From contig NC_087245.1 of NCBI RefSeq assembly GCF_037042905.1, positions 5,533,501 through 5,597,500 on the forward strand: 64,000 bases of DNA, written 5' to 3'. Made by a program: the position numbers and the translations under genes. Below, piece after piece: positions 1 to 12,600 of the stretch (position 1 is its first letter; every line of letters starts with the position of its first letter). The DNA comes from Lytechinus pictus. Its lineage: Eukaryota; Echinodermata; Echinoidea; Temnopleuroida; Toxopneustidae. The notes beneath the pieces are model-generated. The model was not told the DNA's origin, ran no database searches, and worked only from the letters and a program-made list of their open reading frames with translations.

Positions 1-1780
1 AAGTTTTTAAAAAAGAATAAACTGTACTACAAATTTAAAAGGAGGCGACGCAAGTGTCAATGGAGGTTTTTAAAAAGAATAAACTGTACTACAAATTTAA
101 AAGGAGGCGAGGCAAGTTTCCTCAATGGAGGTTTTTAAAAAGAATAAACTGTACTACAAATTATGGTGAAGCCAATTTAAAAGGAGGTGAGGCAAGTTTC
201 AATGGAGGTTTTTAAAAAGAATAAACTGTACTACAAATTATGGTGAAGCCAATTTAAAAGGAGGTGAGGCAAGTTTTAATGGAGGTTTTTAAAAAGAATA
301 AACTGTATATGGTGAAGCCAATTTAAAAGGAGGTGAGGCAAGTTTCAATGGAGGTTTTTTAAAAGAATAAACTGTACTACAAATTATGGTGAAGCCAATT
401 TAAAAGGAGGTGAGGCAAGTTTCAATGGAGGTTTTTAAAAAGAATAAACTGTATTATGGTGAAGCCAATTTAAAAGGAGGTGAGGCAAGTTTCAATGGAG
501 GTTTTTAAAAAGAATAAACTGTATATGGTGAAGCCAATTTAAAAGGAGGTGAGGCAAGTTTCAATGGAGGTTTTTAAAAAGAATAAACTGTACTACAAAT
601 TATGGTGAAGCCAATTTAAAAGGAGGTGAGGCAAGTTTTAATGGAGGTTTTTAAAAAGAATAAACTGTATATGGTGAAGCCAATTTAAAAGGAGGTGAGG
701 CAAGTTTCAATGGAGGTTTTTAAAAAGAATAAACTGTACTACAAATTATGGTGAAGCCAATTTAAAAGCCGGAGGTGAGGCAAGTTTCAATGGATCGAGG
801 TTTTTAAAAAGAATAAACTGTATTATGGTGAAGCCAATTTAAAAGGAGGTGAGGCAAGTTTTAATGGAGGTTTTTAAAAAGAATAAACTGTATATGGTGA
901 AGCCAATTTAAAAGGAGGTGAGGCAAGTTTCAATGGAGGTTTTTTAAAAGAATAAACTGTACTACAAATTATGGTGAAGCCAATTTAAAAGGAGGTGAGG
1001 CAAGTTTCAATGGAGGTTTTTAAAAAGAATAAACTGTACTACAAATTATGGTGAAGCCAATTTAAAAGGAGGTGAGGCAAGTTTTAATGGAGGTTTTTAA
1101 AAAGAATAAACTGTATTATGGTGAAGCCAATTTAAAAGGAGGTGAGGCAAGTTTCAATGGAGGTTTTTAAAAAGAATAAACTGTATATGGTGAAGCCAAT
1201 TTAAAAGGAGGTGAGGCAAGTTTCAATGGAGGTTTTTAAAAAGAATAAACTGTACTACAAATTATGGTGAAGCCAATTTAAAAGGAGGTGAGGCAAGTTT
1301 CAATGGAAGTTTTTAAAAAAGAATAAACTGTACTACAAATTTAAAAGGAGGCGACGCAAGTGTCAATGGAGGTTTTTAAAAAGAATAAACTGTACTACAA
1401 ATTTAAAAGGAGGCGAGGCAAGTTTCAATGGAGGTTTTTAAAAAGAATAAACTGTACTACAAATTATGGTGAAGCCAATTTAAAAGGAGGTGAGGCAAGT
1501 TTCAATGGAGGTTTTTAAAAAGAACAAACTGTATTACAAATTATGGTGAAGCCAATTTAAAAGGAGGTGAGGCAATTAGTTAATGGAGGTTTTTAAAAAG
1601 AATAAACTGTATTACAAGTTATGGTGAAGGCAATTTGAGAGGAGGTGAGGCATGTCTACAATGATTTTTTTTAAAGAATGATAAGTGTAGAATATAATTC
1701 AAATGATGAAGCCATCTTGAGAGGTGCATGAGGCAAGTCTACAATGAGGTTTCTAAAAACAATGAATAGTGAAGAAAAAG
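1..1780 (+). repeat. Satellite array, direct orientation
   Basis: A tandem array of roughly 23 monomers enters from the left edge of the window. The full unit is about 77 bp and runs from ggaggtgaggcaag through tggaggtttttaaaaagaat, actgtactacaaattatgg and tgaagccaatttaaaa. Shorter forms lack either the ctacaaa segment or the ttatggtgaagccaa segment, giving units of about 62 to 70 bp mixed along the array. The last two units, from about 1620, are strongly decayed. No protein-coding potential is seen. The same monomer recurs in opposite orientation at 3095-4945. Confidence 0.95.
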
Positions 1781-1794
1781 ATCGCAATTGCTTT

Positions 1795-2299
1795 TAATAA
1801 TCCACAAAATTGTGTAGTTATTTATTTCATGCAAATTGCTATTAATTGATTATGCTCATTTGTGCATAATTAGTATACTATACCTATTCCTCTAACTCCC
1901 TAAATAAAGCTCCAAATGTTCTAATTTTTGGTTTAGAAACTCTTTGTGGTGTTCTTCGATAATGTATTTCTTGTGTTTTTACCTTTGTATTGCATTGTTT
2001 TTTTTCAACGATGCTCGGACTCTCGTAACAGCATAAAATAAATCAGTTTAGTTCAACAAAACTAAAAACAATTAGGCATTCATGAATTTTGGTTGAAAAC
2101 GCATATTCCATTGACGTGGTACACAAATATCACAATTTTGAGCCATTTTTGTCTGATATGCACTTACAAATTGTTTGGTAATTTTCAGAACCCAGTACCC
2201 GGGCTTCGCAAAACTGGTCTCAAAACATGCAAAAGACTTTTTTTTTTAAATCGCAGAGCTCAGAGCCCCCCCCCCCCCCCCCCTGCGTAAATAGGTTAA
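1795..2299. mobile_element. Truncated piggyBac-like MITE copy
   Basis: This stretch aligns by eye to most of the element at 24972-25699. Shared blocks include taaagctccaaatgttcta, gaattttggttgaaaac, a poly-C run near the right end, and a terminal ataggttaa that matches the other copy's atagggttaa. The left terminus is not recognisable and the sequence starts right after the decayed satellite units. It is read as an old, left-truncated copy lying in the spacer between the two satellite arrays. Confidence 0.7.
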
Positions 2300-3090
2300 G
2301 TTTGCATTAATTTTGAACTTTTCCATTCCCAAATACGTAATATCCCCTCCCCAAAAATGCAATTGTCACTGAAATGGAATATACATAATATATTTTTTAA
2401 TAAGCCATGTTTTGCAAAATAATCATCATGTCATCCTTTGTCAACAAGAAATCTGTACATGTCCTCCGGAAGAAAATAATACCTCGGCCGCCTATTAAAT
2501 TCTCAGTTTTGATTTTGTAAGTATTTTACTTAGCAATTTGGCTGGCTTATCAAAATGCTTAAACTTGTATGCAGATCAGATCTCAGAATTTACCTTATCC
2601 AAATTGAACTAAATACTAATACCCATTGTGATGTTATAAATTTTGAGCCAAATAGTGCCAAATGTGTGAATGTATTTCTGTGCGTATCATTTTTGTATAT
2701 GTAGACTTAAGTCTAGTAGATGGCTGACTTACATTTAAGCAAAATATTTAGCCCAAAAAAAATGCAATTGAATACCAAAGATGGATAAGTATTTTACTTT
2801 TGCAAAATACTGAGTAAAATATACTTGAAATTGTGGCTTTAAGAGTAGCATTGAATACCGGCCCTGTTCCTCATCATCATTATCATCCCACTACTTGACT
2901 GAACCATATAGTATTAAACAAAGTTAATTCCACATGTTCAGGGAGGAATTAATCGTTGTATCACTTGACATTAAGGAGAAACTTAGAATATTTCATGTTT
3001 CCTATAATAAAATACAAAAGAAATAGTGAGAGGATGACGTCATCAGTCTCCTCAGGTGCATACAGACCAGGATGTGCATATAACTGTTTT
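2300..3090. other. Spacer between inverted satellite arrays
   Basis: AT-rich sequence with no recognised gene or repeat. It contains a tgacgtcatca CRE-like word near 3036. It forms the loop of the large inverted repeat made by the two satellite arrays. Confidence 0.5.
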
Positions 3091-3094
3091 TTTT

Positions 3095-4945
3095 AATTAA
3101 GCAAAACTTTAAAATGTCATAACTTGCTTCATCATTTGAATTATATTCTACACTTATCATTCTTTAAAAAAAAATCATTGTAGACATGCCTCACCTCCTC
3201 TCAAATTGCCTTCACCATAATTTGTAGTACAGTTTATTCTTTTTAAGAACCTCCATCGAAACTTGCCTCGCCTCCTTTTAAATTTGTAGTACAGTTTCTT
3301 CTTTTTAAAAACCTCCATTGACACTTGCCTCACCTCCTTTTAAATTAGCTTCACCATAATTTGTAGTACAGTTTATTCTTTTTAAAAACCTCCATTGAAA
3401 CTTGCCTCGCCTCCTTTTAAATTTGTAGTACAGTTTATTCTTTTTAAAAACCTCCATTGACACTTGCGTCGCCTCCTTTTAAATTTGTAGTACAGTTTAT
3501 TCTTTTTTAAAAACCTCCATTGAAACTTGCCTCACCTCCTTTTAAATTGGCTTCACCATAATTTGTAGTACAGTTTATTCTTTTTAAAAACCTCTATTGA
3601 AACTTGCGTCGCCTCCTTTTAAATTTGTAGTATACCCAGTTGTTGTGTGTCCGGACAGGTTGTGTGTCCGGACGATCAATTTTAGAAAGTCATTTGGAAA
3701 AATTTACAAGCGAAGTTTCATCAATGTTTAGTGCAAAATGTAAGGAAATATTATAGAGAACAAAATGGAAGATGATTACAACTATTGAATTCATATTTTT
3801 AGTGTAATCCAAAGACAAAAAAGAAGGCTTCAAAAATATAAAGTGTCCGGACACCCGACCCCCCATCCTACAGTTTATTCTTTTTTAAAAACCTCCATTG
3901 AAACTTGCCTCACCTCCTTTTAAACTGGCTTCACCATAATACAGTTTATTCTTTTTAAAAACCTCCATTAAAACTTGCCTCACCTCCTTTTAAATTGGCT
4001 TCACCATATACAGTTTATTCTTTTTAAAAACCTCCAATGAAACTTGCCTCACCTCCTTTTAAATTGGCTTCACCATAATACAGTTTATTCTTTTTAAAAT
4101 CCTCCATTAAAACTTGCCTCACCTCCTTTTAAATTGGCTTCACCATAATTTGTAGTACAGTTTATTCTTTTTAAAAACCTATATTGAAACTTGCGTCGCC
4201 TCCTTTTAAATTTGTAGTACAGTTTATTCTTTTTAAAAACCTCCATTGAAACTTTCCTCACCTCCTTTTAAACTGGCTTCACCATAATACACTTTATTCT
4301 TTTTAAAAACCTCAATTGAAACTTGATCACCTCCTTTTAAATTGGCTTCACCATAATTACAGTTTATTTTTTTAAACCTCCATTGAAACTTGCCTCACCT
4401 CCTTTTGAATTGGCTTCACCATAATTTGTAGTACAGTTTATTCTTTTTTAAAAACCTCCATTGAAACTTGCCTCGCCTCCTTTTAAATTGGCTTCACCAT
4501 AATTTGTAGTACAGTTTATTCTTTTTAAAAACCTCCATTGAAACTTGCCTCACCTCCTTTTGAATTGGCTTCACCATAATTTGTAGTACAGTTTATTCTT
4601 TTTTAAAAACCTCCATTGAAACTTGCCTCGCCTCCTTTTAAATTTGTAGTACAGTTTATTCTTTTTAAAAACCTCAATTGAAACTTGCCTCACCTCCTTT
4701 TAAATTGGCTTCACCATAATTTGTAGTACAGTTTATTCTTTTTAAAAACCTCCATTGAAACATGCCTCACCTCCTTTTAAATTGGCTTCACCATAATTCT
4801 TAGTATAGTTTATTTTTTTTAAAAAAACCTCCATTGAATCTTGCCTCACCTCCTTTTAAATTGGCTTCACCATAATACAGTTTATTATTTTTTAAAACCT
4901 CCATTGAAACTTGTCTCACCTCCTTTTAAATTGGCTTCACCGTAA
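3095..4945 (-). repeat. Satellite array, inverted orientation
   Basis: About 22 monomers of the same satellite as at 1-1780, read here as the reverse complement (for example cctccattgaaacttgcctc, cacctccttttaaattgg, cttcaccataatttgtagta). The first units (about 3095-3250) match the decayed terminal units of the direct array, so the two arrays form arms of one large inverted repeat rather than independent arrays. Length variants again alternate between short and long monomers. It is interrupted by insertions at 3637-3872 and 4948-5194. Confidence 0.93.
3637..3872. mobile_element. Insertion inside the inverted satellite
   Basis: About 230 bp of unrelated sequence interrupts a monomer exactly within tttgtagta/cagttt. 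Each end carries gtgtccggac about 20 bp from the junction, in opposite orientation, and the left side also has a second direct copy. A TA duplication at the junctions is possible, which would fit a Tc1/mariner-type MITE, but the outermost bases do not match well. The insertion is clear; the class is uncertain. Confidence 0.55.
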
Positions 4946-4947
4946 GG

Positions 4948-5194
4948 CAAGGCTCCACACTAACTTTTTTTCTTGGTGGCCCGATCGGTACACCAAAATC
5001 ATTAATTTCATATTTTTGGTGGCCCGCAGAGCAAATTTAGTGGCCCTAAAACAATAGAAAACATTACAATTCATCAAAATTCTGGTAGACAAACCGGGCC
5101 ACCAACTGTTGGCTTTTACAGAATTTTGGTGGTCCGACTCTCATTTTTGGTTGCCCTGGGCCACCGGGCCACTGCTAATGTCGAGCCCTGCATG
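4948..5194. mobile_element. hAT-type MITE in the satellite
   Basis: The insert is flanked by an 8-bp direct repeat CCGTAAGG (4940-4947 and 5195-5202), the duplication length of hAT elements. The inner ends are inverted: caaggctccacactaac on the left against cagggctcgacattagc read from the right, with four extra bases on the right. The interior is built from repeated 'ggtggccc' words and has no open frame. Satellite-like sequence resumes on the right side. Non-autonomous. Confidence 0.7.
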
Positions 5195-5202
5195 CCGTAA
5201 GG

Positions 5203-6470
5203 TATATATTTCATTCTTTTTTTAAAAACATCATTGTTCACTTCCCTCACCTATAGATCATTTGGCTATATATATAATACCTTTTATTCTACACTATTCT
5301 TCCCTTAAAAAAAAACCTGATTGTACTCCTGCCTCCCCTGATCTGACATTTGCCTCTCAACGTACTGTACATAGTGTTATTTTATTATCTCTTTATATCG
5401 GAAACTTCGTTTTACCGAATTGCCATGCACTCTCTCCGACGCGTTTGAAGTCTTAGAGTTAGACAGCATGGAATACTACCAGCCGATGATACACACACGC
5501 ACACACACACACGTTATTTGACAACTTGTCTCTGGAGCCAAAGTTCCTCGCATATAACTATCTGCATGCCTGCACGCAGTGTGTATTGAACACGCACGAC
5601 CACGATCTAATGAATATTCATCGGCGAGAGTGACGTCATTTTACGAGTCTCCTTTCAAACTTGGATCATAAGTGCCTACCTCCTTGGTACAACACGCTTG
5701 TGTGTTGCTGCCCTCTACGTTCGTTGATGTACACAAACGTAGACTCTTCACTAGTCGCTTTTTAGCTATATTTGCGGAGATTGCCTTCGCCAGGGTGTAA
5801 AACGGAAACGCGCCCCCCGGCCCCCTTCCCGAACATGTCCCGCCCATCCTCCGGCCTCCAGGGCAAGGCCCCCTCGCTTATGTTATGATCATGTGCAAGA
5901 TGACGCTTTGCATACCAACTCCCGAGTACGGTACCGTTCCTCAACAAGCTCAGCCGGAGCGCCGGTCGGGCGACTCGGTGTTGCCTGTTGGATCGACATG
6001 ATCGAAGCAATTAAGCAGCAACAATTAGCTTCGCGTCGAGTGAGCTGGCCTAAGTACGGTAATGATAATACTGCAAATGAAATGGGTATAACACTAAAGC
6101 ATTGAAACTCGACACACAGTTTCCAAACTTTTGTCCGTCATCCACATTTTCACCATTCTGAGAGAAATGAGATTAAGGGTGCAGCAAATATATTATTAAA
6201 ATTAGTCATTACCGAACCCTCGACGACCCTCTGGCTCTGCCATTTTTCTAAGCTTGATTAAAAGTTGGAAAGGAGTTTCATATCATTTTAAATATCAACT
6301 ATATACGATGTGTTTTTGTATTGAGATTACCACTACAATATAATTGAAAAATAACTAATAATATATTACATGTAGCAATATTATTTTAAACTAATGATAA
6401 TGTAATCAATAATTATAAGAATTAAAATTATATGGCCTTGGGCCCTTCCTCAATTCCATTGAGTGAGAAA
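5203..6470. other. STAM upstream region, no gene seen
   Basis: Decayed satellite continues to about 5330. A (CA)n stretch lies at 5492-5513. A CpG-rich block lies at about 5780-6010 with short overlapping frames on both strands, none recognisable as a protein. The word tgtgttgctgccctctac near 5701 recurs at 24130, so part of this is repeat-derived. From 6100 to 6470 the sequence is AT-rich and featureless. Confidence 0.5.
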
Positions 6471-6478
6471 GTCAGTGA

Positions 6479-6576
6479 TTACGTCATTGTCAGACCTTTT
6501 GCGCATGCGCATTTCAAACAGTATACCCTTAATCATCTGATGTTGTGTCACAGTCATAGTCGAACGTGTATAAAAA
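6479..6576 (+). promoter_or_regulatory. Probable STAM promoter elements
   Basis: A CRE/ATF-like ttacgtca lies at 6479-6486 and a perfect palindromic NRF1-type site, tgcgcatgcgca, at 6500-6511, about 100 bp upstream of the STAM start codon. A tataaaaa word lies at 6569-6576. If the TATA word were used the 5' UTR would be only about 13 bases, so NRF1-type initiation further upstream is as likely. Assignment rests on motif and position only. Confidence 0.5.
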
Positions 6577-6612
6577 TCAAATTTTTATGATAAAGATTCG
6601 ATCATTTTCACG

Positions 6613-6652
6613 ATGCCGTTGTTTGGAGGAACACCGTTCGATACAGATGTTG
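6613..6652 (+). CDS. STAM: STAM coding exon 1
   Basis: Encodes [13 protein letters not shown] plus one base of the next codon, matching the conserved N-terminus of STAM (MPLFxxxPFDxDV). The start has A at -3. Donor gtgagg follows at 6653, phase 1. The joined codon with exon 2 gives Asp, then [13 protein letters not shown], continuing the family pattern. It was found by reasoning from the missing N-terminus, as it is too short to stand out as an open frame. Confidence 0.9.
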
Positions 6653-9600
6653 GTGAGGGTCATTTAGTTTAAGGGAGAGTGTGGGAATCGCGTTCGGCAG
6701 CCATAAATAAATCTTGCGAATGCGAGTGTGACTGAGCTGAGACTGAGATGAGAGAGTGGCCCCAGAGCCAGAGTGTGTTGTGCATTTGTACCTATTTGGT
6801 TTGTATTTATATTGATGACAGTGCAATGCAGTGCACCGACACTGCAGTCTGCACTGTCTGTGCACTGTGTGACTTCAAACTAACAACACTCACAGTACTA
6901 AGTGACTGAGTTAGAGTCATAGCTAGGCAGGGTCTAATCCTGGGTTCTCGGCACTCACACAACAAGCATGCGAGGTTACTTACTCAACGTTCTCGCCAGG
7001 TTCATTCTGACGCTTGGCGGCGCGGCGCGAAGCGACGAAGCCGCGCAGCGGCCTCGGTGCGTGCGAATCACGCACGGGGGGAGGGTTGCGGGAGGGGGGT
7101 GTCCCCCCTCCCGCGCGGAGCGCGGTAGCTATCGAAAATATCAATATCGACGAGCTTAGATTGCTGCTAAATGCACCACATTTTATGTCTATTTAATGCT
7201 TCTCCGGCCACACAGCCGTAACGGTTGCACGAATTGCGATTGAAACAGAAAGGCAAGTACTGATGAAAAAGGTCAAAAGAAAAGATTTAAATTCAATCTC
7301 ATTTTATACTTACAGTTTATAGATTGATTCACATCGATGACATCGATAATGTACTCCATACTTTCCAATGTCTAGATCGCTACGTCCGACGTCCTTAGAA
7401 AGTGCGATTCATTTTGTGAATGCGTATCAATGACCGACTACATCTACGGACCGCATGCGCGCCGCGCCACGCCCTTACTAAATCCAAAGATTGTTCCGAC
7501 TTTGTTTGGAAGCCTCGGAAGAAAACTTCCGAGGCTTCCAAATAATGGGCATCGGTATTCATGAGACGATATAATTTGCATGTTTGTTTTGTTTCCAGAT
7601 ACTCACTGAAACTATAACTCTCATAATTAAGACTTCTGTTGATGATGTTTATACTAATAATATCAAGATTCGCTTGTCACTGTCAATTATCGCTATGTTT
7701 ATTTGTATTGTTCTATACTCACCTATAAAATAATGAATGTGTCCATCACGAGCGGGAGAAATATTTTTAGTCATTCATCATACTTTAATATTACGATTTT
7801 GTTCTTATTATAATTAATTGCGATTTAAAATGTTTTGAAAGTAAAGCTTAATTGACAGGAAAGCAGATTTATACTCACTGTCAATTATTGCTATGTTCAT
7901 TTGTATTGTTCTATACTCGCCTATAAAATAATGAATGTGTCCATCACGAGCGGGAGAAATATTTTTAGTCATTCATCATACTTTAATATTACGATTTTGT
8001 TCTTATTATAATTAATTGCGATTTAAAATTTTTGAAAGTAAAGCTTAATTGACAGGAAAGCAGATTTGTATTTTTAAATTATGCACTATTTGTAGGCCTA
8101 CAAATACAGCGTGTGTGAAAGAGAGGAAGAGGGGGGGGGGGAGGGTTGTAGCTAGGATGGTCGAAGGGGGAGAGCGAAAGGGGAGGGGTCGTGGCGTGGG
8201 CAATGACAAGGGGATGTTGAGATCGTACGTGTGTGTGGGATTGGTGAAGAAGTCAATATTCGAAGCGAATGCATATTTATAGACATGTCTATACTACTAC
8301 TGATGACGGCTGAATAATCTTTCTTTACATGTATATTTTGGCGATTTAAAAATTTAAAAATATTTTCTTGCACCATGAGTGGGAAGATCGAGGTTCGTGA
8401 TTCAATAAATTGCATCAGTTTTTAAGTTACAGAAATTCACGAACAGATTTTTTAAATTGAAAAAAAAAAGAGTCAGAAAGATCTTAATTTTATAGCCCCC
8501 GTCCAGCGTAAACAACAAAGAATATTTGAGGTCACGAAACCAGCTGATTCGCATTCATACAACAGGTTAACAGGTCACGCACATGGTACACATTCCAAGG
8601 GCGGGAATTCGGGGAAACCCGTTTTCAAGCACAATGATTGGCTCAACCCAGAAAGTGAATACTAATTAGATCACGTGCCATCGGCTTTGGGGCGTCTCGT
8701 TCACATTCCAACTCATTTCATAAATATAATCCACTCGCAGTAATTAGGCTAACGACGTTGTAAAGATAACTCTATATAAAACACAATTCCGATATAAAAC
8801 ATATATAAAGACATAAGTGAAATTGAAAAATTCATCCAGCGATATTTAAATTATACTAGCGACTCATGTGGGCGTGGACAAACGAAATACATACCCTCTA
8901 AAACGTTCACACATATCAACTTCAATAATTCGTACTTGAAATGCAGGGGCCGCGGAAAGGTCTTGAAAGGGGGGGGGGGCTGACCAGCGTGCAAAAAACG
9001 CAATCAGGTGGTCCATTTTATGATTTTGTACACGGTTTTGGAAAAAAAAAGTGGGGGAGCTGAAGCCCACCCAGCCCCCCCCCCTGTTTCCGCGGCTCTG
9101 AAATGAATATCTGTGAATGAATTGTCCATTCCACTTTGTTGAATGTGTACTTCTATTGAAATCTATTGAATCACGTACCCCTCCCGACCAAGTCCAAGGG
9201 TTGATTTTCCACTCGCCATAAAGATTATGCAGCCACAATCACAGTAGACACATCCATAAAATAATATTAATTTAATTCGCTCCGAACATTGACTTCTTTT
9301 CGCCAATCCCCTCCCCCACAAAGTCACAAACATCCCATCATTTTCATTTACATTGCCCACGACCACCTCCCATTATTCTCTTTCTCCTTTACACAAATTA
9401 ATTTCAAATAATATTTTATTTTAAATCGTAGTTGTTACGCAATTGTACAACAAATTCATGAAGCATTCACTGTAATGACTAAAAACATTTCTCAGGACGG
9501 TGACAGGTGCGTTCATTATTTAATTGGCAGGCAAAGAGTAATAAAAGAACAATACAAATGAAAATACACTGTACGTATGCCTCATATTAAAAAATGAGTC

Positions 9601-12600
9601 GTAATATGATAAAAAGCGTGAATACAATTAATAAAGATTATTACTTATGAAAATTATAACAGATTCAATGAATATCTGAAAAAAAAACATAAAACATTCA
9701 AATCGGTTTTGGATCCCATCTAATTTTGGAAGACTCGGATCCCCGCGGATCAAGGATTTTGATGCCATGTGCGATTTGTATTCTGTATGTGGCCGTGGCG
9801 AGCGCGAGTGCAGTGACACAGAACTTGGTAGACACACCGTCGCGAAATTAATCAACACTTTCAAAAGATCGATGTAGAGATCAAGACTTTGGAAATTATG
9901 GAGTAAAATTGGAATATAAATGTGAATAATCATTTTGCTGTAAGTAAATGAGTTGGACATTATATCAATCCATTCCTGTGGCTTTGTCATTATTAACGTG
10001 ATCTTTTAATAATTTTCTCAATTCGCTCTACGGCAGTGTCATCAGAAATGCATTCAATGAATTCATGTAGATGTACCGGTAGCTATAATAAGGCTGGGGC
10101 CTGGGACGAGATGAAACTAAATTTCGATCGAATTTTTATATTATTTTTGACACACTTTACTTTTGACAAAATAAGTGACAATATCAACTGAAATTCGTAA
10201 CATCTAAATTACATTGCCCAACCCAGTAACCCACGGTACCCCTCTCTTCTCACTTTATTTTTGAGCGTATTTTACTACCATTTTAAAGACGTAAATAATG
10301 AGAGCAATGCGATACGCAAATGCGAGGTAAACACCTAATTCGCACTTCCTACATTTAGACAGTTAAATTGGGCTTCGAGTCGAGGTCGTATCGTATACAG
10401 CAGGGGTTCTCAAACTTTTTCTTTGAAGGGCCAGATGAGACTCCAAGTAAACCTGAAAGGGCCAGGGCAGGGTCAAGTGGATACTTAGAAAAAAAATGTG
10501 CGCGAAGCGCAAAGCCCCTTGCGACCGGGGTCCTAGATCCTCACTTGTGCAATCTGGCCCTTATTTTGGGAGCATTTAATCCAACAAATTTATAACAGTT
10601 TCATGTGGAGCACAGGCAAAATTAGAAAAGATTTCAAAATACAGCAAGAGTCAATAGTGATAATAAGAAAAAATGTGGTACTTTTAAAAAGGAATCTAAA
10701 TTGTACCTATACATACCTGGTATTGAGGAGACAGATAATGTCTTGAAGTATCAATATTTTTTTGTAGTAAAAGTAGATTGAAGAATAGAGTATATATATG
10801 TCTCTTGTAGACTCTAATAAGGGTGTCAGTCTCCTAGTCACTTTCAATGGGAAAAGTGACACTGTCTGTCAGCAACAAGTTGCTTGAACCTTGGCACAAA
10901 AGGTGTAATTGCCAGACGAAGGCATTGGTGCAAATGTTCACTGGTCAAGGTGCTTCGGTATGAGTTCTTTAAAATGTTCATTGTGGAAAATGCACTTTCG
11001 CACCTGTATGTAGATCCAAACATGGTGAGAACAGCGATAGACACTTTGTGCAATGTTGGAAATGATGTTGCTGGAACCATCTTTGTCCAGAAAGTCACAT
11101 GATCACACCTACTCTCCTTCAGAGCCAAATTCTCCTGGAGATCAATCATTTCTGTCTGCAGTTTCCCAGCGTTTGCCCATGGGAAGATGCGTGTGGTCTC
11201 TCTTGAAAGTTCCACAAGGTCCTTCACAAGGAATGGTGACCCGATGCAAAGCAGTACTTGCTTCCCTACACAAAAGTCACTGAAGCGAGATTTGAAATTG
11301 TCAGCCAATTTCTCCAGGAATGAAACATGGTCATGATGATGATTGCCATTAGTGTGACCCAGTAGAGTTGGAAAATGGAGATGTGCCTCTGTGATGTCAT
11401 TCTTGAAGAGCTCCAGTCGCCTCTCAAAAGAACGCACAGCTGTCATCAGGTCACACACAGTACTGCCCTGACCTTGGAGCTTGAGATTAAACTCATTCAA
11501 ATGAGATGTTATGTCCACCAGGAAAGCCACAAGTTCCATTTTGTTGTCATCACGGAGATAGTCCAGGAACTGCCTGGCTTTGGCAGTAGTCTGCTGTGAC
11601 AGAAACATTTCAAGGTCTTTCTTAATGGCCCAGAACCTTCCCAGGACCTGTCCCTTACTTAGCCACCTTACATTGTTATGAAGGAGTAAGTCATCATAGG
11701 ATGCATTGACCTGGTTAGAAAAAGGGAATGATAAGTTTAATAATTTGTGATGGACCATTCTTCATACAGGTGCTTATTCTATTTGTTGATAAAGTTTACA
11801 TTTCTTCCTCCCTGGCCTCTATCTACTTTTTCCTTCAATATTATTGGATTTTTTTTGGGTTTGAACATGTAACAAAAAAGATCTGGAGGTAATGTATCTC
11901 TTTATGTTCTTGTATTTTATGTGAATTTATTTCGCATATTCTGAGATGTTTTATAATAAATTGTACACAAATATTTTCGATTTATTCCACACCAGGTCCA
12001 GATATTTTTCATACTGAGATATACTTAAAGATAATACAAATAATGACGAATAACCAATGTCTTGAAATAGATAAGTATTCTCTTCACCTCATTCAGGAAT
12101 GATCTCAGGAGACGATGCTGAAGTGCAGAAGATGCTCTCAAGTAGTTCACTAGTTTCATAATGGTTTCCATTACATCTGCGTACTCATTCCCAAGACTGG
12201 CACATAATACTGACTGGTGTATGATACAGTGATAGGACAACATGTATGGTTGATGCTCTTTCAAACGGCTAACAACTCCCTTCTGTCTCCCAATCATGGC
12301 TGGCGCACCATCAGTTGCAACTGACACAACTTTCTTGATATCGATTCCTCTGTCTCGTAGCATCTCCATGATGGCTTCATAAATATCCTCTCCTCTTGTA
12401 CGACCAAGCGGGGGTATTAGGCCAAGTATGTCTTCGCAAATTTCAGCTTTGGCCTTACTGAAGTATCTGACGAAGGCACAAAGTTGTGCTTTATCTGTAT
12501 TATCAGTTGATTCATCCAATGCAAGGGCAATGTATTCTGCATTGTTCAAATCACCAGTCAGTTGCTGCAGAACATCATCCGCCAGTAGTTCTGTTCTCCG

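Noticed and set aside
1-1780. CRISPR-like array
   Set aside because: The repeats are adjacent satellite monomers without unique spacers in an animal genome.
5641-6105. Overlapping frames in the CpG-rich block upstream of STAM
   Set aside because: Frames occur on both strands with no recognisable protein; better explained as CpG-rich regulatory or repeat DNA.
8944-9100. Clean 8-bp target duplication for this MITE
   Set aside because: The flanks ttgaaatg and aaatgaat overlap in sequence but do not align at the element ends.
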